A stretch of DNA of 8,470 bases from RFQD01 sp049314515 (GTDB lineage: Bacteria > Actinomycetota > Actinomycetes > Actinomycetales > Microbacteriaceae): assembly GCA_049314515.1 (NCBI GenBank), contig JBMOEY010000064.1, positions 1-8,470 on the forward strand, given 5' to 3'. Each line of letters opens with the position of its first letter. Positions within the stretch are counted from its first letter, which is position 1. The position numbers and the translations under genes were made by a program. Shown here piece by piece: positions 1 through 6,360 of the stretch. The notes under the pieces are model-generated. The model was not told where the DNA came from. It did not search any database and saw nothing but the letters and a program-made list of their open reading frames with translations.

Positions 1-802
1 CCAAAACTGCCGGAAGGATCAGCGCGTACGCGTAACTTCGAGACCGTCGCCAGGTCAGGGCAATAGCCACGAGAGAACCGAGGATTGTGTAAATGGCCGC
101 GTCGCCGCGTGCACCCGACGCGAGAAATGCCTCGAGCGCGAAAAGCACGCCAAGGCCAATGCGCCGGGGCGACCATTCGACATCAGCCGATGGTTTCTGC
201 AAGAAACCAAAGAGCGCGAACCACGCGGTCGGAACGCCCGTGATCGCCCATGCACTGGGATTGTTCGACGCGATGATGAATAACCCCAGCGGCACCAGGG
301 TCACGGCCCACATGACCAGCTGGGTTCTCCGGAATTCTCGGGGCAGCAGGAACCACAGTGCCATCGCCGACCCAATGAAGAAGAGGATGTTCACGAACCT
401 CATGACAATCGCCGACACCACAATGTTGGGCGACGCAAACCAGTTCATCACCGAGTAATAAATCGGTGGGTAGTTACTCGAAAACGAGCCACGGAACGTC
501 GAAACGGTCGGTGTGTCGGCGTGGAAGAGCGAACTCTGGCACTGCGCCGTCATCGTGAAGTCGGTGGCGTAACACGCGGCCTTGATCAGAGAAGAATCGA
601 GCCGGCGCTCACCCGGCTTGTCGCCAGGAGCGCACAATCCCGGCCGATCGCCCCCGGCACACCAAATACTCGCCAAGTGGAAGTCGTCATCGGGACTCGC
701 GCCAATAGGCGACGCAAAAGCCCAGGCGCCAAGACCCAGAAAAACCGCAACGGGCAGAAGAATCATCCAGCGAACGCGAGAGAACCACAGTGGCAACGTC
801 AT
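1..802 (-). CDS. DUF2142-family multi-pass membrane protein, N-terminal part (cut by window edge)
   Basis: The minus strand stays open from the start codon to the window edge, giving 267 residues with no stop; the C-terminus lies outside. A hydrophobic segment at residues 12-30 is followed by SPIGASPDDDFHLASIWC (31-48), which I recognise as the N-terminal signature of DUF2142 proteins, uncharacterised actinobacterial membrane proteins found near glycan genes. A loop with four cysteines (48, 57, 77, 88) and a SNYPPIYY stretch (109-116) follows, probably extracytoplasmic. More hydrophobic segments lie near 128-153, 162-178, 185-201, 216-229 and 236-250. The layout recalls GT-C type glycosyltransferases, but that is inference and no activity is known to me. 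It is last in the rmlC-rmlA-GT run, 36 bases after the glycosyltransferase stop. An in-frame TAA nine bases upstream rules out a longer N-terminus. The start is ATG at 802 or TTG at 796; the GGAGG placement favours TTG. Confidence 0.85.
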   Translation of the reverse strand, partial: MTLPLWFSRVRWMILLPVAVFLGLGAWAFASPIGASPDDDFHLASIWCAGGDRPGLCAPGDKPGERRLDSSLIKAACYATDFTMTAQCQSSLFHADTPTVSTFRGSFSSNYPPIYYSVMNWFASPNIVVSAIVMRFVNILFFIGSAMALWFLLPREFRRTQLVMWAVTLVPLGLFIIASNNPSAWAITGVPTAWFALFGFLQKPSADVEWSPRRIGLGVLFALEAFLASGARGDAAIYTILGSLVAIALTWRRSRSYAYALILPAVL

Positions 803-803
803 G

Positions 804-808
804 CCTCC
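804..808 (-). promoter_or_regulatory. Shine-Dalgarno GGAGG before the DUF2142 gene
   Basis: GGAGG on the minus strand ends one base before ATG (802) but seven bases before the in-frame TTG (796-794). One base is too close for normal initiation and seven is near ideal. The site therefore argues for a TTG start, which shortens the protein by two residues. Confidence 0.6.
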
Positions 809-838
809 ACGTTACCGGCAGCGCTCGTCAGGGAGCGA

Positions 839-2188
839 TTACTCCCCCGACAGTCGGCGTTTAATGGCGCGCAGTCCGCCGTCACGCCAGATTGCACGGG
901 CGCCGCGTATTTTTCCCGAGAGCCAGGTGGGTCTGGCAAAACGAGTCGGAATAGCACGCCCAAGGACAGGCCGGTCTGCCGCCGGTGTCGCCGAGAGACA
1001 ATACGCCACGAGTGGTTGCGCGACGGTCGCCCAGCGGAACGTTGAACCAAGTTTCTTGGCCGCCTGGGCCGCACCGAGTCCGGCAGCGGTGAACAACAAC
1101 GAGTCCATCGCCCGAGTGAGCGCATCCACGTCGCGCTCGGGCACGACAATGCCGGCGCCCGATGATTCGATGCTTTCGGCAAACGAATCGCCCGCGGTGG
1201 ACACGATCGGGAGGCCCGCCCACAAATAATCCAAAATGCGAGTGCGGAAACTAAATGCCGTCTCGAGATGCTCGAGGTGTGTGCTCACTCCGAGGTCGGC
1301 ATCGGCCAGATAGTTTGCCCGCTCGGAATATGGCACCCAGGTCTCATTGAAGAAGACGTGCCGGTTTGTGAGTCCCAATTCGTCGGCCAGCGACCGCGCT
1401 CTCGTCACCATCTGCGACGCCACGACGTCGGGGTTCGGATGCCCGACCCCCAGAAAAAACAACCGAACGGTGGGTCGTTTCTGGGCCAGCTGACCAATTG
1501 CGCGAATGAGAGTGAGCGGGTCAAACCAGTTGTAAATTCCGCCTCCCCAGAGGACAACCTTGTCTTTGGGTCCGATCCCGCCGACCTCGCCCTTGATACC
1601 GTGTCGCGTGGCGGAAAATTTTTCATCCGATATTCCAAAGGGGACCACGTCGATGAGCTTGCGCAATGTGTCATCATCCGCGTAGGTGAGAGGGTTCACT
1701 CGACCGACGGCCGCGAGATGGCCAAGCCACATGTCACGCTGTTTGTCCGACGCGCAGATGAAGAAATCGGCGCGTCGCAATTGCAGAGTCAGCGCAGCGA
1801 TTGTGTGATCAACTTCTTTTGTTACCGTTCGCGCATCGCGGTCTTGCACATCCTGGAGATGTTCAAAATGCATTGGATCGTAAAGGTCGGCGACGATGAC
1901 CTTTTTTGTCGTCGAAATCCACGGGTTCAGTCCCAAAACAAACCCCTGCACGATGACCACGTCGGCCCACTCCACGTGCGCAACCAACGACCTGCGGTCA
2001 GCGACAACAACGTCAACACCCAAATTCACCGGAGCGACGCTTGCCAAAGAGGCAACCCGCACATCCATCGATGCCGACAGCACGCGAGCGAGTTCACACG
2101 CCCGAATCCCCGGACCCGCCATCACGGGGGCAATCGGATCACCCGTAATGACGAGCACTCGACGCCGCGTGCGAAGTGCTTCGCTCAC
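839..2188 (-). CDS. GT-B (family 4-like) glycosyltransferase
   Basis: This 449-residue protein has a two-Rossmann GT-B layout. The N-terminal domain begins RVLVITGDPIAPVMAGPGIR (10-29), with the glycine-rich loop typical of the acceptor domain. The C-terminal domain opens with KVVLWGGGIYNWFDP (210-224) and holds a helix-rich donor-site region, THLEHLETAFSFRTRILDYL followed by WAGLPIVST (303-331). The usual second glutamate of the EX7E motif appears as Asp320. A basic tail (about 405-449, ending RAIKRRLSGE) lacks membrane segments and may contact the membrane. The enzyme would transfer a sugar from a nucleotide donor, plausibly dTDP-rhamnose given rmlA and rmlC upstream on the same strand; donor and acceptor cannot be read from sequence. 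I chose GTG at 2188, one base after the rmlA stop, because GAAGG lies nine bases upstream. An in-frame GTG at 2209 would add seven residues and overlap rmlA, but has no ribosome-binding site. Confidence 0.9.
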   Translation of the reverse strand: MSEALRTRRRVLVITGDPIAPVMAGPGIRACELARVLSASMDVRVASLASVAPVNLGVDVVVADRRSLVAHVEWADVVIVQGFVLGLNPWISTTKKVIVADLYDPMHFEHLQDVQDRDARTVTKEVDHTIAALTLQLRRADFFICASDKQRDMWLGHLAAVGRVNPLTYADDDTLRKLIDVVPFGISDEKFSATRHGIKGEVGGIGPKDKVVLWGGGIYNWFDPLTLIRAIGQLAQKRPTVRLFFLGVGHPNPDVVASQMVTRARSLADELGLTNRHVFFNETWVPYSERANYLADADLGVSTHLEHLETAFSFRTRILDYLWAGLPIVSTAGDSFAESIESSGAGIVVPERDVDALTRAMDSLLFTAAGLGAAQAAKKLGSTFRWATVAQPLVAYCLSATPAADRPVLGRAIPTRFARPTWLSGKIRGARAIWRDGGLRAIKRRLSGE

Positions 2189-2189
2189 G

Positions 2190-3071
2190 TCACCATGCCT
2201 TCGGATCACCCGATGCAGCGAGCCGCTTCAGGTAAATACCGTAACCACTTTTCTCCAGCGGGGCCGCAAGCCTCGATAACTCCGCGGACGAAATCCATCC
2301 GTTTCGCCACGCAATCTCCTCGATGCACCCGATCTTGTGGCCCTGACGATCTTCGATGACCTTGACGTACTCGCTGGCTTGCATCATGGACTCGAATGTT
2401 CCCGTATCAAGCCATGCGGTTCCGCGATCGAGAACCTGAACCGACAGGTTGCCTTGTTGCAAATAGTGGTCATTGACCGAGCTGATTTCCAGCTCGCCGC
2501 GAGCGCTCGGCGTGATTCCTTTCGCGATGTCGACCACCTGATTGTCATAGAAATAGAGTCCGGGAACTGCAAAGTTGCTCTTCGGGTGTGCTGGTTTTTC
2601 TTCGATGGACACCGCGCGGAAATTGTCATCAAACTCGACCACTCCGTAGGCGCTCGGCTCGGCGACGTGATACGCAAAGATCAGAGCCCCCTCGATGTCG
2701 GCGTTGCCGCGAAGCGCCCCACCGAGTCCCGCGCCATGAAAAATGTTGTCACCGAGCACGAGCGCCACCGACTCCTCACCAATGAAGTCCTCACCGATGA
2801 TGAACGCCTGAGCCAGGCCATCCGGAGACGGCTGGCTGGCATAGTCGATGCGCATTCCGAACGCCGACCCGTCACCGAGCAGGGCGCGGAACTGATCGTT
2901 GTACTCGGGAGTTGTGATGACGAGCACTTCGTTGATTCCCGCCATCATGAGCGTCGACAGCGGGTAGTAGACCATGGGCTTGTCATAGATGGGCATGAGT
3001 TGCTTGGAAATGCCCTTGGTGATGGGCCACAACCGTGTGCCAGATCCGCCGGCCAGAATAATCCCGCGCAT
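2190..3071 (-). CDS. rmlA: Glucose-1-phosphate thymidylyltransferase (RmlA)
   Basis: RmlA joins dTTP and glucose-1-phosphate into dTDP-glucose and pyrophosphate, the first step of dTDP-L-rhamnose synthesis, in the cytoplasm. The 293-residue product is the usual family length. Visible motifs are the nucleotidyltransferase signature LAGGSGTRLWP (6-16, with Arg13) and Lys23, both pyrophosphorylase-type active-site residues. Further along are QPSPDGLAQAF (80-90), LGDN with its metal-binding Asp (107-110), EEKP (157-160), RGELEISSVN (191-200) and LDTGT (221-225). The enzyme looks intact. It starts at ATG six bases after the rmlC stop, with GGGAAAG as a likely ribosome-binding site inside the end of rmlC, so the two are co-transcribed. 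Its stop is one base from the chosen GTG of the glycosyltransferase. Family enzymes are usually feedback-inhibited by dTDP-rhamnose; I did not check the allosteric site. Confidence 0.97.
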   Translation of the reverse strand: MRGIILAGGSGTRLWPITKGISKQLMPIYDKPMVYYPLSTLMMAGINEVLVITTPEYNDQFRALLGDGSAFGMRIDYASQPSPDGLAQAFIIGEDFIGEESVALVLGDNIFHGAGLGGALRGNADIEGALIFAYHVAEPSAYGVVEFDDNFRAVSIEEKPAHPKSNFAVPGLYFYDNQVVDIAKGITPSARGELEISSVNDHYLQQGNLSVQVLDRGTAWLDTGTFESMMQASEYVKVIEDRQGHKIGCIEEIAWRNGWISSAELSRLAAPLEKSGYGIYLKRLAASGDPKAW

Positions 3072-3077
3072 GAAGGT

Positions 3078-3686
3078 CTACTTTCCCGTGTTCAAACTCG
3101 CGTACCACACGAGACAGTCGTCGTACTGAGGCAGGATGCCAGCAGCTTCGGCCTCGGCCAAGGTTGGAGCCTGCGCATCCTTGTCGCTCAATACAAGCTC
3201 TTCAGCGGGTAACTCAAAGGTGAGCCCGATGCGCGAATCGAGAGGGTTGATGCCGTGTTCTCGAGTGGGCTGAAAAACATCGGAAACAAGGTAGGTAACC
3301 GTCGAGTCATCAGACAACGAAACGAACGCATGACCGAGTCCTTCGGGCAAATAAACAGAACGCCGCTCGACGTCATCGAGTCGAATGGCATCCCACTGAC
3401 CAAATGTAGGAGAGCCGACTCGGATGTCGATGCAATAGTCAATAACCGCACCGCGTGTCACCGTGACGTACTTGGCTTGCCCTCTCGGCACCTGCGCAAA
3501 ATGAATACCGCGTACAACGCCTTTACGTGACACGGACGTGTTCACCTGCCGCACGTCGATCGCGTGTCCCACGGCCTCCGAGAGTGCGTCGAATCGATAC
3601 GTTTCGAGAAAAAGCCCTCGGTCATCAGTGAACTGTTTCGGCGTCACCTCAAAGGCACCCGCAATAGTCAGTTCACGAATTTGCAC
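3078..3686 (-). CDS. rmlC: dTDP-4-dehydrorhamnose 3,5-epimerase (RmlC)
   Basis: RmlC epimerises dTDP-4-keto-6-deoxy-D-glucose at C3 and C5 to dTDP-4-keto-L-rhamnose, the third pathway step. The 202-residue product is a single cupin of normal length. FTDDRGLFLETY (19-30) is the typical N-terminal strand. VVRGIHF (57-63) supplies the catalytic His62, and GQAKYVTVTRGAVIDYCIDIR (starting at 69) includes Lys72. Tyr132 lies in TYLVSD, and Asp170 in LSDKD would complete the His-Asp dyad. These positions match the family numbering closely, so I expect a true 3,5-epimerase and not a non-catalytic cupin, though paralogues that epimerise only C5 exist. It is first in the minus-strand operon and starts at GTG 3686. 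No strong ribosome-binding site precedes the start; a TAGGCT hexamer six bases upstream suggests a leaderless mRNA. Confidence 0.95.
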   Translation of the reverse strand: MQIRELTIAGAFEVTPKQFTDDRGLFLETYRFDALSEAVGHAIDVRQVNTSVSRKGVVRGIHFAQVPRGQAKYVTVTRGAVIDYCIDIRVGSPTFGQWDAIRLDDVERRSVYLPEGLGHAFVSLSDDSTVTYLVSDVFQPTREHGINPLDSRIGLTFELPAEELVLSDKDAQAPTLAEAEAAGILPQYDDCLVWYASLNTGK

Positions 3687-3692
3687 GCGCCA

Positions 3693-3698
3693 AGCCTA
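3693..3698 (-). promoter_or_regulatory. Putative -10 element for a leaderless rmlC transcript
   Basis: The minus strand reads TAGGCT, then six bases (TGGCGC), then the rmlC GTG. TAGGCT fits the TANNNT -10 pattern of actinobacterial promoters. The spacing would put the transcription start at or next to the GTG. No convincing -35 hexamer is seen. The AGG within the hexamer could instead act as a weak ribosome-binding site for a longer transcript. Confidence 0.5.
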
Positions 3699-3714
3699 TC
3701 GATTTGCCCGCCAC

Positions 3715-3720
3715 TAGAAT
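3715..3720 (+). promoter_or_regulatory. Putative -10 element for a leaderless rmlB transcript
   Basis: TAGAAT is followed by six bases (TCGGGT) and the rmlB GTG at 3727. It fits TANNNT well, and no purine-rich ribosome-binding site is present, as expected for a leaderless mRNA. Its -35 position would fall on the opposing rmlC -10 element, so polymerase could probably occupy only one of the two promoters at a time. Confidence 0.6.
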
Positions 3721-3726
3721 TCGGGT

Positions 3727-4713
3727 GTGCGAATTCTTGTCACCGGCGGGGCCGGATTCATTGGGTCCAACTTTGTTCGCAAGTTGGTGACCGACGCGTA
3801 TCCGGGTCTCGAGGGCGCGCATGTTGTGGTCTTGGACGCACTCACCTACTCGGGCAATCTCGCCAACCTCGCGCCCGTTGCGGAGTCACCCCGATACTCC
3901 TTCGTCCACGGCGACATCCGAGACGCAGACTTGCTCGACACCCTGTTCCGCGAAGTGGATGCCGTCGTTCACTTTGCCGCAGAATCACATGTCGACCGAT
4001 CGGTGCGCGACGCGTCCATCTTTGTCGAGACGAACGTTGTCGGTACGCAGCGCCTGCTCGACGCGGCACTGCGTCACGACCTCGCGCGCTTCGTTCATGT
4101 ATCGACCGATGAGGTCTACGGCTCCATTAGCGAAGGTTCCTGGCCAGAAACGTGGCCACTCGAGCCGAACTCGCCCTACTCGGCATCAAAGGCCGGTTCC
4201 GACCTGCTCGCTCGCGCCTATCACCGCACGCACGGTCTCAACATTTCGATCACGCGCTGCAGCAACAACTATGGTCCCTACCATTTTCCTGAGAAGGTCA
4301 TTCCGTTATTCGTCACAAATCTCATCGACGACACGCACGTTCCGCTCTACGGCGAAGGAAATAACGTACGCGACTGGCTCCACGTGGATGACCACTGCCG
4401 CGGAATTGCGCTCGTTCTGACCCGTGGGCGCGCCGGCGAGGTGTACAACATTGGTGGTGGCACCGAGTTGACGAACAAAGAACTGACTCAGCTGTTGCTC
4501 GACGCCACGGGAAAGGACTGGTCGTTCGTTGACCATGTCGCCGATCGCCTCGGCCACGATCTGCGTTACTCGGTCGACATCACAAAGATTCGCACGGAGT
4601 TGGGTTACGAACCGCAGGTGCCGTTCGAACGCGGGTTGGCCGAGGTGGTGCAGTGGTACCGCGATAACCGAGCCTGGTGGGAGCCGCTGAAGGCTCGCGC
4701 CGCCTTGAGCTAA
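3727..4713 (+). CDS. rmlB: dTDP-glucose 4,6-dehydratase (RmlB)
   Basis: RmlB is an NAD-dependent extended short-chain dehydrogenase that converts dTDP-glucose to dTDP-4-keto-6-deoxyglucose, the second pathway step. The 328-residue product is typical. It shows the Rossmann loop GGAGFIG (7-13) and LDALTYSGNLANL (36-48), characteristic of this family. Next come HFAAESHVDRS (82-92) and the signature STDEVYG (126-132), whose Thr127, Asp128 and Glu129 match the catalytic residues that distinguish dehydratases from epimerases. YSASK (151-155) has Tyr151 and Lys155, and RCSNNYGPYHFPEK (177-190) and YGEGNNVRDWLHVDD (208-222) complete the set. All key residues are present. It starts at GTG 3727 and reads away from rmlC across a 40-base gap with shared promoter DNA. 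It leads a plus-strand operon, and the next gene begins two bases after its TAA. Confidence 0.97.
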   Translation: MRILVTGGAGFIGSNFVRKLVTDAYPGLEGAHVVVLDALTYSGNLANLAPVAESPRYSFVHGDIRDADLLDTLFREVDAVVHFAAESHVDRSVRDASIFVETNVVGTQRLLDAALRHDLARFVHVSTDEVYGSISEGSWPETWPLEPNSPYSASKAGSDLLARAYHRTHGLNISITRCSNNYGPYHFPEKVIPLFVTNLIDDTHVPLYGEGNNVRDWLHVDDHCRGIALVLTRGRAGEVYNIGGGTELTNKELTQLLLDATGKDWSFVDHVADRLGHDLRYSVDITKIRTELGYEPQVPFERGLAEVVQWYRDNRAWWEPLKARAALS

Positions 4714-4715
4714 TC

Positions 4716-5585
4716 GTGACACGTATTCTCGTCACCGGCGCCACGGGCATGCTGGGCACCGACCTCGTTGACGTGCTTTCGGCTCACGAGGTGACGGCCC
4801 TCTCTCGTGCTGACCTCGACATCGAAGATGCTCAGGCGGTGCGCTCAGCGGTGTCAGCGCACGATGTGGTGATCAACTGTGCGGCGTACACGAAGGTCGA
4901 CGACGCCGAATCGCATGAAAATCAGGCCTTCGGCGTGAACGCGCGCGGCGCGCAAAACCTCGCCATTGCGGCTCACGAAGTCGGTGCACGGCTGATCCAC
5001 CTCTCCACCGATTACGTGTTCAACGGACGCGCTCACACACCCTATGCGGAAGACACCCCACGTGACCCGGTCTCAGCGTACGGTCGCACGAAGGCGGCCG
5101 GTGAAGAACTCGTGCTCGAGGCACACGCCGAGGGATCCGCAATTTTGCGAACGGCGTGGCTCTACGGCGTGCACGGCCCCAATTTTGTCGACACAATTCT
5201 CCGATTGTTGAGTGAGCGCGACACGATCAACGTGGTAGAGGATCAACACGGTCAACCGACGTGGTCGCGTGATGTTGCACTGCGCATCGCCGACATGGTT
5301 GCGGCCACCGTCCCCGCGGGAATCTTTCACGCCACCAACTCCGGAGAGACGACGTGGTTTGGACTCGCCCAACGCGTATGTGAATTGACGGGTCGAGACC
5401 CCCAGCGAATTCAACCCACCGATTCATCGAGCTTTGTTCGCCCCGCCCCGCGCCCGCCCTACTCTGTACTCGGCCACGAAGCGTGGGCAACAATTGGAAT
5501 GGCCCCCCTGCGCGAATGGGATGAGGCTCTCGCTGAGCGACTTGCTCAGCGTGTCAACGAAGATTTCGGAGATAACCATGACTGA
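4716..5585 (+). CDS. rmlD: dTDP-4-dehydrorhamnose reductase (RmlD)
   Basis: RmlD reduces dTDP-4-keto-L-rhamnose to dTDP-L-rhamnose with NAD(P)H, the final pathway step. The 289-residue product shows GATGMLG (8-14) for the dinucleotide and SRADLDIED (30-38). NCAAYTKVDDAE (54-65) is a hallmark of RmlD. STDYVFNG (97-104) carries Thr98, and YGRTKAAGE (122-130) supplies catalytic Tyr122 and Lys126. LRTAWLYG (144-151) and EDQHGQPTWSRDVA (175-188) are further family motifs. The start is GTG 4716, two bases past the rmlB TAA. The frame is open further upstream, but that would overlap rmlB heavily and carry unrelated residues. Only a weak GAG lies before it, so translation probably depends on ribosomes finishing rmlB. 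Its last eight bases overlap the crotonase gene. Confidence 0.96.
   Translation: MTRILVTGATGMLGTDLVDVLSAHEVTALSRADLDIEDAQAVRSAVSAHDVVINCAAYTKVDDAESHENQAFGVNARGAQNLAIAAHEVGARLIHLSTDYVFNGRAHTPYAEDTPRDPVSAYGRTKAAGEELVLEAHAEGSAILRTAWLYGVHGPNFVDTILRLLSERDTINVVEDQHGQPTWSRDVALRIADMVAATVPAGIFHATNSGETTWFGLAQRVCELTGRDPQRIQPTDSSSFVRPAPRPPYSVLGHEAWATIGMAPLREWDEALAERLAQRVNEDFGDNHD
5568..5571 (+). promoter_or_regulatory. Ribosome-binding site of the crotonase gene inside rmlD
   Basis: GGAG lies six bases before the ATG at 5578 and sits within the last codons of rmlD. It fixes this ATG as the start of the crotonase gene, although the frame is open upstream. It also indicates that the crotonase gene is translated from the rml transcript. 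Confidence 0.75.
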
Positions 5586-6360
5586 TCGAGTGCTGACTTC
5601 TCGTGAGGGACACGTGTTCGTGATGAGGCTCAATCGCGCCGAGAAGCGAAACGCGGCAGACATGCAAATGTTGTCCGAACTATCGCTCGCTTTTGCCCAG
5701 CTGGAATCCGACAACACACTGCGCGTCGGCGTTGTTCTCGCCGAAGGCGACCATTTCACGGGTGGGCTCGACCTGGCTGACATCACGCCACGACTTACGG
5801 CCAACGGCCTCGACATGGTTCCCGAGGGCGGCATCGACCCGTGGGGTGTGGCGACGACTCCCGTGTCCAAGCCCGTCGTGATCGGCGTGAAAGGAACCTG
5901 TTTTACTCTCGGCATCGAGCTGATTCTTGCCGCCGACGTCGCTGTCGCCGCAGACAACACCGCCTTCGCCCAACTGGAGGTTCAGCGGGGAATACTTCCG
6001 TTTGGCGGTGCCACCCTGCGGTTCGCCTCGCGCTGCGGGTGGGGAAATGCGATGAGGTGGATGCTCACGGGCGACACCTTCGATGCGCCAGAGGCGCACC
6101 GCATGGGTCTCGTGCAAGATGTCGTCGCAGTAGAACAGGTCGAGGCGCGCGCACTCGAGATTGCCAACCGCATCGCGAGCGCGGCACCGCTCGCGGTGAC
6201 CGCAACACTGCGGAACGCGCGACTTGCCGCACGGGCATCCGAGGCTGCTGCCGTTGCTGCATTGCAACCAGAGTTGGTGAAACTCATGAGTTCACGCGAC
6301 GCAGCCATCGCGTTTGAGAGTTATCTGACGAAATTACCGCCGGTATTTGAAGGTCGCTAA
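5578..6360 (+). CDS. Crotonase / enoyl-CoA hydratase family protein
   Basis: This 260-residue protein belongs to the crotonase fold, whose members act on acyl-CoA thioesters (hydration, isomerisation, hydrolysis and others). HFTGGLDLAD (59-68) and VKGTCFTLGIEL (104-115) form the two halves of the oxyanion hole. Glu114 and Glu134 (in AQLEVQRG) are 20 residues apart, as are the two catalytic glutamates of mitochondrial enoyl-CoA hydratase, so hydratase chemistry is plausible. An insert around 70-95 containing LDMVPEGGIDPWG and the block ILPFGGATLRFASRCGWGNAMRWMLTGDTFDAPEA (139-173, in parts) are typical of a bacterial crotonase subgroup whose substrate I do not know. It overlaps rmlD by eight bases and has its own GGAG site, so it is co-expressed with rhamnose synthesis without an evident link to that pathway. 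Its TAA is interlocked with the stop of the opposing acetyltransferase gene. Confidence 0.92.
   Translation: MTDRVLTSREGHVFVMRLNRAEKRNAADMQMLSELSLAFAQLESDNTLRVGVVLAEGDHFTGGLDLADITPRLTANGLDMVPEGGIDPWGVATTPVSKPVVIGVKGTCFTLGIELILAADVAVAADNTAFAQLEVQRGILPFGGATLRFASRCGWGNAMRWMLTGDTFDAPEAHRMGLVQDVVAVEQVEARALEIANRIASAAPLAVTATLRNARLAARASEAAAVAALQPELVKLMSSRDAAIAFESYLTKLPPVFEGR

Noticed and set aside
93..1229. Plus-strand open frames (93-458, 521-1045, 582-1229) over the left edge region.
   Set aside because: The minus strand carries a continuous membrane protein and the end of the glycosyltransferase here. The plus frames have no start signals or domains.
1268..2359. Long plus-strand open frame (363 codons) opposite the glycosyltransferase and the end of rmlA.
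   Set aside because: It is antisense to two clear genes, has low-complexity composition rich in His/Arg/Pro, and shows no domain. It is a codon-bias shadow.
2337..3212. Plus-strand open frame (291 codons) opposite rmlA and rmlC.
   Set aside because: It is fully antisense to enzymes with intact catalytic motifs and has no recognisable protein features.
4677..4715. Upstream extension of rmlD (thirteen extra residues).
   Set aside because: The added residues overlap the end of rmlB and are unlike RmlD N-termini, which start just before the Rossmann loop. GTG 4716 fits.
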